From Ruminococcus sp. (GTDB lineage Bacteria; Bacillota; Clostridia; Oscillospirales; Acutalibacteraceae), in NCBI GenBank assembly GCA_022510945.1, contig JAFLSK010000001.1, forward strand, positions 208,718 through 272,717: a DNA stretch of 64,000 bases, read 5' to 3'. Positions 1 to 7,434 of this stretch are shown in pieces; the stretch's first letter is position 1; every line of letters starts with the position of its first letter. A model generated the notes under the pieces. It did no database searches. It saw nothing but the letters and a program-made list of their open reading frames with translations, and was not told the origin of the DNA. Position numbers and translations under genes: made by a program.

Positions 1-664
1 GAAGTCCGTTAGCGAAATCTCTGCCGTATACGGAATAAATTGCGGATTTAATCTTGCCGTCGCCGGATGTTTTAAGCACCTGTCGACCGTCGCGGATAAA
101 GGTGAACGCAACCTCTGGATGAGAAAGCGCAACTTTGTCGAGAACATTCGCGACAGCATTGCCCTCGGCTCTGTCCTTTTTTAAAAACTTCATTCTTGCT
201 GGGATGTTGTAGAACAAATCCCTTATAATCATCGTAGTTCCAACGGGACAGCCCGCATCGCTGAGTGAAATCTCTTCGCCGCCGTTTATCTCGTAAGAAG
301 TGCCGATTTCTTCATTTTTATGCCTTGTGAGCAACTGTAGCTTCGAGACAGATGAAATAGATGATAGAGCCTCGCCGCGAAAGCCTAACGTAGCAATTTT
401 GTCGAGGTCGTTCTCTAATTTTATCTTGCTGGTTGCGTGTGGAAGGAACGCAAGCTTCACATCCTCGCGCATAATTCCGCAGCCGTTATCGGTGACTCTC
501 ATAAATGTGATGCCACCGTTCTGAATCTCGACGGTGACGTCAGTCGAGCCTGCATCTATTGAATTTTCAATAAGCTCCTTTATCGCTGAAGCAGGTCTTT
601 CAACCACCTCACCCGCAGCGATAAGCTCTGCGACGTGTTTGTCGAGCACATTGATGACACCCAT
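1..664 (-). CDS. mutL: DNA mismatch repair protein MutL (N-terminal part, runs off window)
   Basis: MutL is the ATP-dependent matchmaker that links MutS-bound mismatches to strand incision. Only about the first 221 residues are inside the window; the reading frame is open to base 1. The GHKL ATPase motifs are visible: ELIENSIDAG near residue 30 (catalytic Glu30, Mg-binding Asn34), DNGCGI near 59 and GFRGEAL near 95. The ATG at 664 begins MGVINVLDKHVAELIAAGEV, the usual MutL N-terminus. It starts 35 bp after mutS and is probably co-transcribed with it. The C-terminal endonuclease/dimerisation domain lies outside the window, so the presence of the metal-binding endonuclease motif cannot be judged. 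Confidence 0.96.
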   Translation of the reverse strand, partial: MGVINVLDKHVAELIAAGEVVERPASAIKELIENSIDAGSTDVTVEIQNGGITFMRVTDNGCGIMREDVKLAFLPHATSKIKLENDLDKIATLGFRGEALSSISSVSKLQLLTRHKNEEIGTSYEINGGEEISLSDAGCPVGTTMIIRDLFYNIPARMKFLKKDRAEGNAVANVLDKVALSHPEVAFTFIRDGRQVLKTSGDGKIKSAIYSVYGRDFANGL

Positions 665-699
665 TTATTTCACCACTTTTCGTAAAATTTCTTAATATG

Positions 700-3294
700 C
701 TAAATCATACCCTTTAATTCATAGAGAAGATTCATCGCCTCAATCGGCGTAAGTGTATTTAAATCTAACTTTTCAAGTCGTTCGGTAATCGCGTTGTTCA
801 TACTCGGCATAAGACTAAGCTGCTCGATTTCGGGCACTTTTTCGACAGGTTTTGTGGGGATATTCGAATTGTTTCCGCTTTCTAAATCGGCGAGTATCTC
901 CTTTGCTCTACCGATTATAGCATCAGGAAGACCCGCAAGCTTTGCGACCTCTATGCCATAGCTGTCGTCAGCACCGCCGGGGACGATTCTTCTTAGGAAG
1001 GTTATATCGTCACCGTGCTTTTTAACAGCGATATTGTAGTTGTTTACGCCCTCTATAACCTGCTCCATAACAGTAAGCTCGTGATAGTGGGTAGCAAACA
1101 ACGTCTTTGCGCCAAGCTTTTTCTTATCCACAACGTATTCGAGCACTGCTCTTGCAATACTCATACCGTCGAAGGTTGAAGTACCGCGACCGATTTCGTC
1201 GAGTATAAGAAGGGACTTACCGGTTGCATTGGTCACTATATTCGCAACTTCGCTCATTTCGACCATAAATGTAGACTGTCCGGACGCGAGGTCGTCGGAC
1301 GCGCCGACACGGGTGAAAATACTGTCAACTATACCGATTTCAGCAGAGGACGCGGGAACGAAGCTACCAATCTGCGCCATAAGCACAATGAGCGCAACCT
1401 GACGCATATATGTGGATTTACCCGCCATATTCGGACCGGTTATAATCGCCACACGGTTTGCGTTACAGTTGAGGTAAACATCGTTTGGTACGAACGGAGC
1501 ACCCTTTAAGAGCCGCTCAACCACGGGGTGTCTGCTGTCTTTTATGATAATATTATCGCTGAGATTAACCTCGGGGCGTGTGTAGCGGTTGTCGGAAGCG
1601 ACATTTGCAAGAGAAGCAAGAACGTCGAGCGTTGCGATAGCGGACGCAGTTTTCTGAATACGCTCAAGCTGAGAGGCAACATTTTTTCTTATAGCGTCGA
1701 ACAGTTGATACTCGAGCGCTGTCGCCTTATCCTTTGCGCCGAGGATACGTCCCTCGACAGCCTTCAAATCCTGAGTTATATAACGCTCGCAGTTAGTAAG
1801 CGTTTGCTTACGGATATATGTGTCGGGCACCATATTTTTGTAGGAATTGGTGACCTCTATGTAGTAGCCGAAAACACGGTTGTAGCCTACTTTAAGTTTC
1901 GGGATACCCGTAAGATTTCTCTGTTCTTCCTCGATTTTAGCAAGAATACTCGTAGAGTCGTTCATATCGGAGCTGACTTCGTCGAGTTCTGCGTTATAGC
2001 CTGTTTTTATGATACCGCCCTCTTTTACGGAAAACGGCGGTTCCTCGACGATAGCCTCGTCAATCATTGTGTAGATATCTTCGAGGGTATCTAAATCATT
2101 GTAAATACCACGAAGCATAGAGGACTTACACTCGCTTAAAAGCGACTTTATCTGAGGCAATCTTTCGAAAGCTCCCGCGAGAGAACGCAACTCACGGCCA
2201 TTGGCAGAGCCATAGACAATCTTTGTCATCAATCTCTCAATATCGAATATGCCGACCATCGCGGCAGTGAGGTCGAGCCTCAGAACGGTATCGTTCACAA
2301 GCTCCTCAACAGCGCTCTGGCGGTTGATGATTTTCGTAACATTTAAGAGAGGTTTTTCGACCCAGCTCCTTAAAAGTCTCTTACCCATTGAGGTTTTTGT
2401 GCTGTCAAGCACCCATAAAAGCGAACCGCGCTTTTCCTTGTTGAGCATAGTTTGGGTGAGTTCGAGGTTACGCTGGGTGTTGAAGTCGAGCTTCATAAAT
2501 TGATTCTCAGAGAAAATGCTTATATGGCTGATTCTCTCAAGTCCGTTCTTCTGTGTATCGCGCAGGTAATTTATTAGCGCGCCTAAAGCGCAAACTATGA
2601 CGTGCTTGTCCTCTACACTCTTGTATTCATCTTTGAACTGAGATTTAACAATATCCTGACATGTCAGCAGCGCAAAATTTTCGTCAGGAAGCATATCGAC
2701 AGAGGTCGAAAGCTTTTCTCTTATAAACGGAGCAAGTTCCTTAAACTTAACAACGTCGCCGCCGAGTAGAATTTCCCTCGGATTGTAGCTTGAAAGCTGA
2801 CTTTTAATCTTCTCAAGGCTGTCTTTGCATACAATATCGGTAACGTATAATTCTCCTGTGGAAATATCGCAAAAACAAATACCGACATTTTTACCTTCTG
2901 CGTATATGCAGGAAATGTAGTTGTTGCGGCTTTCGTCAAGCATACTGCTCTCGATAACAGTACCCGGAGTTACTACGCGGACGATATCACGCTTTACAAT
3001 TTTCTTGGTTTTTGAAGGATCCTCCATCTGCTCACAGATAGCGACCTTATAGCCCTTTTGCACGAGTCTGGCGATATAACCCTCGCAGCTGTGGAAAGGA
3101 ACACCGCACATCGGCGCACGTTCCTCGAGTCCGCAGTCCCTGCCTGTCAGAGTGAGTTCAAGCTCCTTTGATGCAAGCTTTGCATCGTCAAAAAACATTT
3201 CGTAGAAATCACCAAGCCTGAAAAACAGGATTGAATCCTTATTTTCTTCTTTGATTTTAAGATATTGTTGCATCATCGGCGACAGTTCAGCCAT
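700..3294 (-). CDS. mutS: DNA mismatch repair protein MutS
   Basis: MutS recognises base mismatches and small loops and recruits MutL. The 864-residue length is normal. The mismatch-binding Phe-Tyr-Glu motif is at residues 30-32 (GDFYEMF). The ABC ATPase carries Walker A GPNMAGKST at about 620, Walker B/signature DEIGRGTSTFDG at about 699 and the H-loop ATHYHEL at about 734. The start is ATG with a GGGGTGAG Shine-Dalgarno sequence. It lies between the YlbF-like gene and mutL in the same direction. This miaB-ymcA-mutS-mutL order is also known from Bacillus, where cotE is additionally inserted. Confidence 0.98.
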   Translation of the reverse strand: MAELSPMMQQYLKIKEENKDSILFFRLGDFYEMFFDDAKLASKELELTLTGRDCGLEERAPMCGVPFHSCEGYIARLVQKGYKVAICEQMEDPSKTKKIVKRDIVRVVTPGTVIESSMLDESRNNYISCIYAEGKNVGICFCDISTGELYVTDIVCKDSLEKIKSQLSSYNPREILLGGDVVKFKELAPFIREKLSTSVDMLPDENFALLTCQDIVKSQFKDEYKSVEDKHVIVCALGALINYLRDTQKNGLERISHISIFSENQFMKLDFNTQRNLELTQTMLNKEKRGSLLWVLDSTKTSMGKRLLRSWVEKPLLNVTKIINRQSAVEELVNDTVLRLDLTAAMVGIFDIERLMTKIVYGSANGRELRSLAGAFERLPQIKSLLSECKSSMLRGIYNDLDTLEDIYTMIDEAIVEEPPFSVKEGGIIKTGYNAELDEVSSDMNDSTSILAKIEEEQRNLTGIPKLKVGYNRVFGYYIEVTNSYKNMVPDTYIRKQTLTNCERYITQDLKAVEGRILGAKDKATALEYQLFDAIRKNVASQLERIQKTASAIATLDVLASLANVASDNRYTRPEVNLSDNIIIKDSRHPVVERLLKGAPFVPNDVYLNCNANRVAIITGPNMAGKSTYMRQVALIVLMAQIGSFVPASSAEIGIVDSIFTRVGASDDLASGQSTFMVEMSEVANIVTNATGKSLLILDEIGRGTSTFDGMSIARAVLEYVVDKKKLGAKTLFATHYHELTVMEQVIEGVNNYNIAVKKHGDDITFLRRIVPGGADDSYGIEVAKLAGLPDAIIGRAKEILADLESGNNSNIPTKPVEKVPEIEQLSLMPSMNNAITERLEKLDLNTLTPIEAMNLLYELKGMI

Positions 3295-3325
3295 AAACTC
3301 ACCCCTTTCGAAAATAACTTATCTA

Positions 3326-3730
3326 TCAGCCGCAACCGCCGCAGGTAGAGCAGCTTCCGGAGCAGGATGGCGTGTAGTCCGTTGTCTCGGGATCCTCGCC
3401 CTGCGCGCTGTTTTGAAGAATTGTCATAATGCGGGTTGTAAGCTGGTCGAATTCCTGTTTAGCTGTGTTGTAGTCAATCATATTCTGATTAGACATAATA
3501 TTAGCGTAAACCTTCTGCATCTCGGAGTTCAGTTCCTGAATTTTTTCGTTGTCCTTGTTAGCCTTCTGTGCTTCTGTGTTAAGTTGAAGTCTCTTAAGAT
3601 TAAATTCCTTGATTAACTCCTGCAGCTCGCTGTCGTTGTCAGCCTTATACTCTGCATCGTGGAGCTTTTTGTAAGCCTCTTCCTTTTGGATAAGTTTTCC
3701 TAATTCTCTTGTCATCTCTATAATATCCAT
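3326..3730 (-). CDS. YlbF/YmcA family regulator with Cys-rich C-terminus
   Basis: The helical 134-residue protein matches the YlbF/YmcA (RicF/RicA) family, whose Bacillus members act with YaaT in a complex that promotes RNase Y-dependent mRNA maturation and affects Spo0A phosphorylation. Position supports this: ymcA also sits between miaB (ymcB) and mutS in Bacillus. I start at 3730 because GGAGG lies 11 bases before this ATG; a longer frame to 3775 would overlap miaB and has no better ribosome site. The extreme C-terminus has four cysteines spaced CxxxCxxCxxC (CSGSCSTCGGC). Cysteines in this complex are known to bind Fe-S clusters, so a metal or cluster role is plausible here but unproven. 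Confidence 0.85.
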   Translation of the reverse strand: MDIIEMTRELGKLIQKEEAYKKLHDAEYKADNDSELQELIKEFNLKRLQLNTEAQKANKDNEKIQELNSEMQKVYANIMSNQNMIDYNTAKQEFDQLTTRIMTILQNSAQGEDPETTDYTPSCSGSCSTCGGCG

Positions 3731-3747
3731 AGTTTTGTTGTCCTCCG

Positions 3748-5175
3748 TTAAATTACTTTTCCTTTTAAAATCCATCTGCCCGCCGAGGTGACCTCAACGT
3801 TCTGAAATGTTCCGATAAGCTCTTTAAGAGCCTTCGTTTCTACGACTATGTTGCCCGAAGTGCGGGCGTTTAGTATTCCGTCTTTGCCCTTTTCGCTTTC
3901 GATAAGCACTCTCTGAGTTGTACCGACCATTGAACTGCAACGCTTTGCAGCGATTTCCTCCTGAACGTCTAAAAGCTCCTTGAACCACTTGGATTTCTCG
4001 CTTGCGGGAATCGGGTCGTCCATCTCAGCGGCCGGAGTGCCGACACGCGGAGAGTAAATAAACGTGAACAGCGAGGTAAACTCAACCTCGCGTATAAGCG
4101 ACAGGGTCTCCTTGAAATCCTCGTACGTCTCGCCCGGAAAGCCGACAATAACGTCGCTTGTGAGGCTAACGTCGGGGATTTTACTTTTCGCGTAATTTAC
4201 GATTTCTAAGTATTTTTCGCGGTCATAATGGCGGTTCATCAGCTTTAATATCCTGCTTGAGCCCGACTGAAACGGAAGGTGCAGGTGCTTACTAACGTGT
4301 TTTGAATTCGCAATTGCGTCTATAAGCTCGCGCGTGCAATCCTTAGGGTGAGATGTCATAAATCTCAGCCAATAATCGCCGTCTATGCTGTCAATCTCGC
4401 TCAGAAGTTCGGCAAAGCTTACGCTGTTTTTCAGATTCTTGCCGTAGGAATTGACATTCTGACCGAGCAGTGTGATGTCCTTGTAGCCGCTATCTATCAT
4501 TTCCTTTGCTTCGGAAATAATTATGTCCTTTTCCCTGCTGCGTTCCCTGCCTCTGACGTGAGGTACAATACAGTAGGTGCAGAAATTGTTGCAACCGTAC
4601 ATAATCGGAAGCCAGCCTTTGAAGTTACCGTCGCGCTTTATCGGGATACCTTCGTGCACAAGGTCATCGTCGTTATCGCGTACATACACTCGTTTACCTG
4701 TTGTGAGCGCTCTGTACATAAGTTCGGGGAATTGATGGAGAGCGTGTGTTCCGAACACAAGGCCGACATACGGAAAACTCTTGTACATTCTGTCAGCTAT
4801 GTGTTTTTGCTCCATCATACAGCCACACAGGGCTATGAGCGTGTTCGGATATTTGCGCTTTAAGTTTTTAAGCGCACCTACGTTGCCGAAAACTCTATCC
4901 TCTGCGTGCTCACGCACAGCGCAGGTGTTAAAAAGAATAAAATCTGCGTTATCGGGCTCGTCCTCAAACTCAAAGCCGGACTTTGAAAGCATACCCTTAA
5001 TACGCTCTCCGTCGGCGACATTCTGCTGACAACCGTAGGTGTGTATGTAAGCTATAGGCTTCTTGCCACGCATACGCCCCTGCATCAGTTCGTATATAAG
5101 GTCTAGGTATTCATTTTGCGTCTCGTTAAAGTCGCCAACTGTACCGTATTTTTCTACCAAGACAAATTGCCCCAA
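3748..5175 (-). CDS. miaB: tRNA-2-methylthio-N6-dimethylallyladenosine synthase MiaB
   Basis: MiaB is a radical-SAM methylthiotransferase that converts i6A37 to ms2i6A37 in tRNA. The UPF0004 domain has cysteines at about 49, 85 and 119 (HTYGCQQN, NTCAVRE, LCGCM). The radical-SAM CxxxCxxC is at 195-202 (YGCNNFCTYC), and a TRAM domain follows at the C-terminus. GRERSR after the cluster motif is typical of MiaB. The longest frame opens with TTG at 5175, but a second in-frame TTG at 5160 lies 9 bases after GGGG and fits better with a transcript start near 5189. The true N-terminus may therefore be five residues shorter. It is the first gene of a miaB-ylbF-mutS-mutL unit. Confidence 0.95.
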   Translation of the reverse strand: MGQFVLVEKYGTVGDFNETQNEYLDLIYELMQGRMRGKKPIAYIHTYGCQQNVADGERIKGMLSKSGFEFEDEPDNADFILFNTCAVREHAEDRVFGNVGALKNLKRKYPNTLIALCGCMMEQKHIADRMYKSFPYVGLVFGTHALHQFPELMYRALTTGKRVYVRDNDDDLVHEGIPIKRDGNFKGWLPIMYGCNNFCTYCIVPHVRGRERSREKDIIISEAKEMIDSGYKDITLLGQNVNSYGKNLKNSVSFAELLSEIDSIDGDYWLRFMTSHPKDCTRELIDAIANSKHVSKHLHLPFQSGSSRILKLMNRHYDREKYLEIVNYAKSKIPDVSLTSDVIVGFPGETYEDFKETLSLIREVEFTSLFTFIYSPRVGTPAAEMDDPIPASEKSKWFKELLDVQEEIAAKRCSSMVGTTQRVLIESEKGKDGILNARTSGNIVVETKALKELIGTFQNVEVTSAGRWILKGKVI

Positions 5176-5195
5176 TCTAATCTATTATCTATAAG

Positions 5196-5224
5196 ATTAT
5201 AACACAAAATCTACCTCAATACAA
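5196..5224 (-). promoter_or_regulatory. Sigma-A promoter for miaB-mutSL
   Basis: On the minus strand, TTGTAT (5224-5219) and TATAAT (5201-5196) are separated by exactly 17 bases. Transcription would begin near 5189, leaving a short leader before the miaB TTG codons. The pfkA promoter in this window uses the same pair of hexamers. Confidence 0.8.
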
Positions 5225-5307
5225 TACATTTTAAGTTAAAAGTATCTATATTTAGTATGCGTCTTAAATATATTTACAATATCATCAATATACGTTTAAA
5301 AATTTTC

Positions 5308-5336
5308 TTGCAAGATATGGAAATATCTGTTATACT
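5308..5336 (+). promoter_or_regulatory. Sigma-A promoter for yajC
   Basis: TTGCAA (5308-5313) and TATACT (5331-5336) are separated by 17 bases. It lies about 35 bases upstream of yajC and is divergent from the miaB promoter about 85 bases away. Confidence 0.75.
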
Positions 5337-5370
5337 AAGCAAGTGAATTTAAAACGAAAGGAAAATCAAT

Positions 5371-5769
5371 ATGAATAATTTTATACCTGCTATGGATCAA
5401 GCTGCTCAAGCCAACGGTGCGTTAGGCGGCAACCAGTTTATCTTAATGATTGTAATTTACGCTGCAATATTCGGCGCTCTCTACTTCTTCCTCATCAGAC
5501 CGAACTCAAAGAAGAAAAAAGAAGAGGCTGAACTTCGAAACAACCTTGAAATCGGCGATGAGATTACAACAATCGGCGGCATTATGGGTCGCGTGGTTGC
5601 TATCAAAGAGGACGAGGACGCTATCATCATTGAGACAGGCTCAGACAGAAACAAGATGAAGATGAAGAAATGGTGTATTTCTTCCGTTGATACTCAGAAG
5701 GAAGCTCCTGCTGCACAGCAGACCGAGAAGAAAGGTTTCTTCAGAAAATCCAAAAAGACAGAAGAATAA
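5371..5769 (+). CDS. yajC: Preprotein translocase subunit YajC
   Basis: YajC is a small membrane protein that associates with SecDF and the Sec translocon. The 132-residue protein has one N-terminal transmembrane segment (residues 24-41, ILMIVIYAAIFGALYFFL). The family motif RPNSKKKKEEAELRNNLEIGDEI follows directly, with a basic and acidic soluble tail. A GAAAGGA ribosome site precedes the ATG. It has its own promoter and is followed by a stem-loop at 5785-5826 and a TIGR04086-type membrane gene. The secDF genes are not in this window. Confidence 0.95.
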   Translation: MNNFIPAMDQAAQANGALGGNQFILMIVIYAAIFGALYFFLIRPNSKKKKEEAELRNNLEIGDEITTIGGIMGRVVAIKEDEDAIIIETGSDRNKMKMKKWCISSVDTQKEAPAAQQTEKKGFFRKSKKTEE

Positions 5770-5784
5770 GAATAAATAATTACG

Positions 5785-5826
5785 CCCCTGAATATAATCA
5801 AGTAGATTATATTCGGGGGAATTTTT
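5785..5826 (+). terminator. Terminator-like hairpin whose 3' arm carries the next gene's SD
   Basis: CCCCTGAATATAATC (5785-5799) pairs with GATTATATTCGGGGG (5805-5819) across a five-base loop. This gives 15 pairs including one G-U. It is followed by GAATTTTT, as in an intrinsic terminator for yajC. The GGGGGAA in the 3' arm is also the only ribosome-binding sequence for the gene starting at 5827, so the folded hairpin would hide it. Confidence 0.75.
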
Positions 5827-6234
5827 ATGAATAAAGCGAATTTTAAAATTGACAAAAAACTTGTCAAGGCAACTGTTTTTGGAATTATTATAGGGTGCCT
5901 TATTACTATGATTGTCACGCTGATAGCGGCGGTAGTGTTCCTTAAAAGCGGGAAAATGCCGGGTGAAATAGTCGGGTACATAACTTTATCATTTCTCGGG
6001 ATAGGCAGCTTAGCAGGCGGTTATGTCTGTGCACGCATATATAAATCATCGGGTATTATGTGCGGTGCGGCTGTGGGAATTCCTATGTTTATAATCACTC
6101 TTATAGTTGGAATGACTAACTTCGTCGGGAATATCGGGATTATGTTATTACTTAAGTTCGCAACAATAATGCTAACAGCGGTAATCGGCGGGATTCTCGG
6201 CGTAAACAAGAAGGATAAAATCAGAATCAAATAG
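5827..6234 (+). CDS. TIGR04086-like small integral membrane protein
   Basis: This 135-residue hydrophobic protein has four predicted transmembrane segments (about residues 16-39, 48-68, 77-97 and 102-124) and short basic ends. Its composition and position directly after yajC match the TIGR04086 family of uncharacterised Clostridia membrane proteins; no biochemical function is known. The ribosome-binding site lies inside the 3' arm of the preceding hairpin, so translation or transcription may depend on how that hairpin folds. Family assignment is from memory of the context and topology, not from a diagnostic motif. Confidence 0.7.
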   Translation: MNKANFKIDKKLVKATVFGIIIGCLITMIVTLIAAVVFLKSGKMPGEIVGYITLSFLGIGSLAGGYVCARIYKSSGIMCGAAVGIPMFIITLIVGMTNFVGNIGIMLLLKFATIMLTAVIGGILGVNKKDKIRIK

Positions 6235-6243
6235 CTTTATAAA

Positions 6244-6275
6244 AAAACGAGGTGTTGATTTCAACATCTCGTTTT
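6244..6275. terminator. Bidirectional intrinsic terminator
   Basis: AAAACGAGGTGTTGA (6244-6258) pairs with TCAACATCTCGTTTT (6261-6275) across a two-base loop with one G-U pair. There are A and T tracts on both sides. It separates two convergent units and overlaps the stop codon of the minus-strand pseudouridine synthase gene. Confidence 0.85.
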
Positions 6276-7140
6276 AGTTTATTAAATCTTTTATATCTTC
6301 TGGGAGCTCAGATTTTATTTCAACAAACTTTCCGGTTATCGGGTGAACAAAGGATACGAAGTCACAGTGGAGCGCCTGACGCGTAATAAAATTGAGCGAG
6401 CCGCCGTACATATCATCACCTGCGAGAGGATATCCGATGCTTGAAAAATGGCAGCGTATCTGGTGAGTGTGTCCTGTTTCGAGAGTAATACTTAGCAGGG
6501 TGTGCCTATCGGTGTGCAAAATCGGCGTATAATGCGTTACCGAAGGTGCTCCGTCGGGCGCTGTAGTGCGTTGAATCGTGTGATCTTCAAGCAACCTAAT
6601 CGGTTTATCAATCGTGCCTTTCTCCACGATTATTCCCTCGCACACCGCAGCGTAGGTTTTATTCATATTTTTGAAAAGCTGATGAGCGGTGTAGCGATCC
6701 TTCGCAACGACGACAATACCTGAGGTATCTTTATCAAGGCGATTAATCGCGCGGAACGTAAAGCTCTCCCCTCTTCTTTGCTGTCTGTAAGCGAGGAAAT
6801 TTGCGAGCGTATCTGTCTGGTGGATTTTTGTCGGGTGGACGGGGGTGTCGCTCGGCTTATCGAGAGCAATTATGTAATCGTCCTCGTAAAGTATGTTGAG
6901 CTCGCCCTTAATAGGTATGACCTCGTTTTTATCAGTGGGCATACTTAAAATTATTGTATCTCCTGCTCTTACAGTGTCTATCGTGCGGAGAATTTTTTCA
7001 TCTCTTATAATTCCGTCTTTTTCACGCTTTAGGCGTGTTATCATACGGGCAGAAACCTTGCAATACTTTTTTAAGAACACGTTGGCGTTCATACCATCAC
7101 ACTCGGACGGAACAGTGAATTCAAGTTTCTTATGCTCCAT
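6274..7140 (-). CDS. RluA-family RNA pseudouridine synthase
   Basis: This 288-residue enzyme would isomerise specific uridines to pseudouridine in rRNA or tRNA. An S4-like RNA-binding domain occupies about residues 14-70. The catalytic domain contains NRLDKDTSG, in which Asp136 is the expected nucleophile. The Asn in place of the usual His of HRLDxxTSG is common in Firmicutes members as far as I recall. Near the C-terminus, LETGHTHQIRCHF is the second family motif. The target site cannot be told from sequence. The start ATG at 7140 follows GGTGAT and overlaps the end of the upstream DUF1294 gene by 11 bases, suggesting translational coupling. Confidence 0.9.
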   Translation of the reverse strand: MEHKKLEFTVPSECDGMNANVFLKKYCKVSARMITRLKREKDGIIRDEKILRTIDTVRAGDTIILSMPTDKNEVIPIKGELNILYEDDYIIALDKPSDTPVHPTKIHQTDTLANFLAYRQQRRGESFTFRAINRLDKDTSGIVVVAKDRYTAHQLFKNMNKTYAAVCEGIIVEKGTIDKPIRLLEDHTIQRTTAPDGAPSVTHYTPILHTDRHTLLSITLETGHTHQIRCHFSSIGYPLAGDDMYGGSLNFITRQALHCDFVSFVHPITGKFVEIKSELPEDIKDLIN

Positions 7141-7411
7141 TAAACATCACCAATCCCAAAAGAAAAATTTCCGCAATTACTATCAGCGGAATACCGAGCA
7201 TAAACTTAAGCTTTTTCGTTTTGTGGCGGATTAGCTGCATTGTGACGTACATTGCAATTCCGCCGCCGAGTGCCGAGACTATGAGTAAAGTCCGCTCTTT
7301 TATACGCCACCTGTCGTAAATTGCACAGTGCTTATCGTAGCAGGTGATTATAACTGCTACTATGCTGATTATGATGAAATATGCAATGAAAAAGTAATGT
7401 AAAGGGTTCAT
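7130..7411 (-). CDS. DUF1294 family small membrane protein
   Basis: The 93-residue protein starts at the ATG at 7411, which has GGAG five bases upstream; the longer frame to 7435 lacks a ribosome site. Two to three transmembrane segments are visible, near the N-terminus, around the GGG stretch in the middle and at the C-terminus. The middle carries the DUF1294 pattern DK..A....WRI.E..LL..SALGGG followed by RHKTKK.KF..GIP. The function of the family is unknown. The divergent GHL10 gene begins only 23 bases away, so promoters must overlap coding sequence on one or both sides. Confidence 0.8.
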   Translation of the reverse strand: MNPLHYFFIAYFIIISIVAVIITCYDKHCAIYDRWRIKERTLLIVSALGGGIAMYVTMQLIRHKTKKLKFMLGIPLIVIAEIFLLGLVMFNGA

Positions 7412-7434
7412 ACTTACTCCGAGGAATGATGACA

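Noticed and set aside
5785..5818. Full promoter inside the yajC hairpin 5' arm (TATAAT at 5793-5798)
   Set aside because: The matching -35 position reads GAATAA, far from the sigma-A consensus. A sporulation sigma fit is too weak to call, so it is mentioned only as a parallel to yabP.
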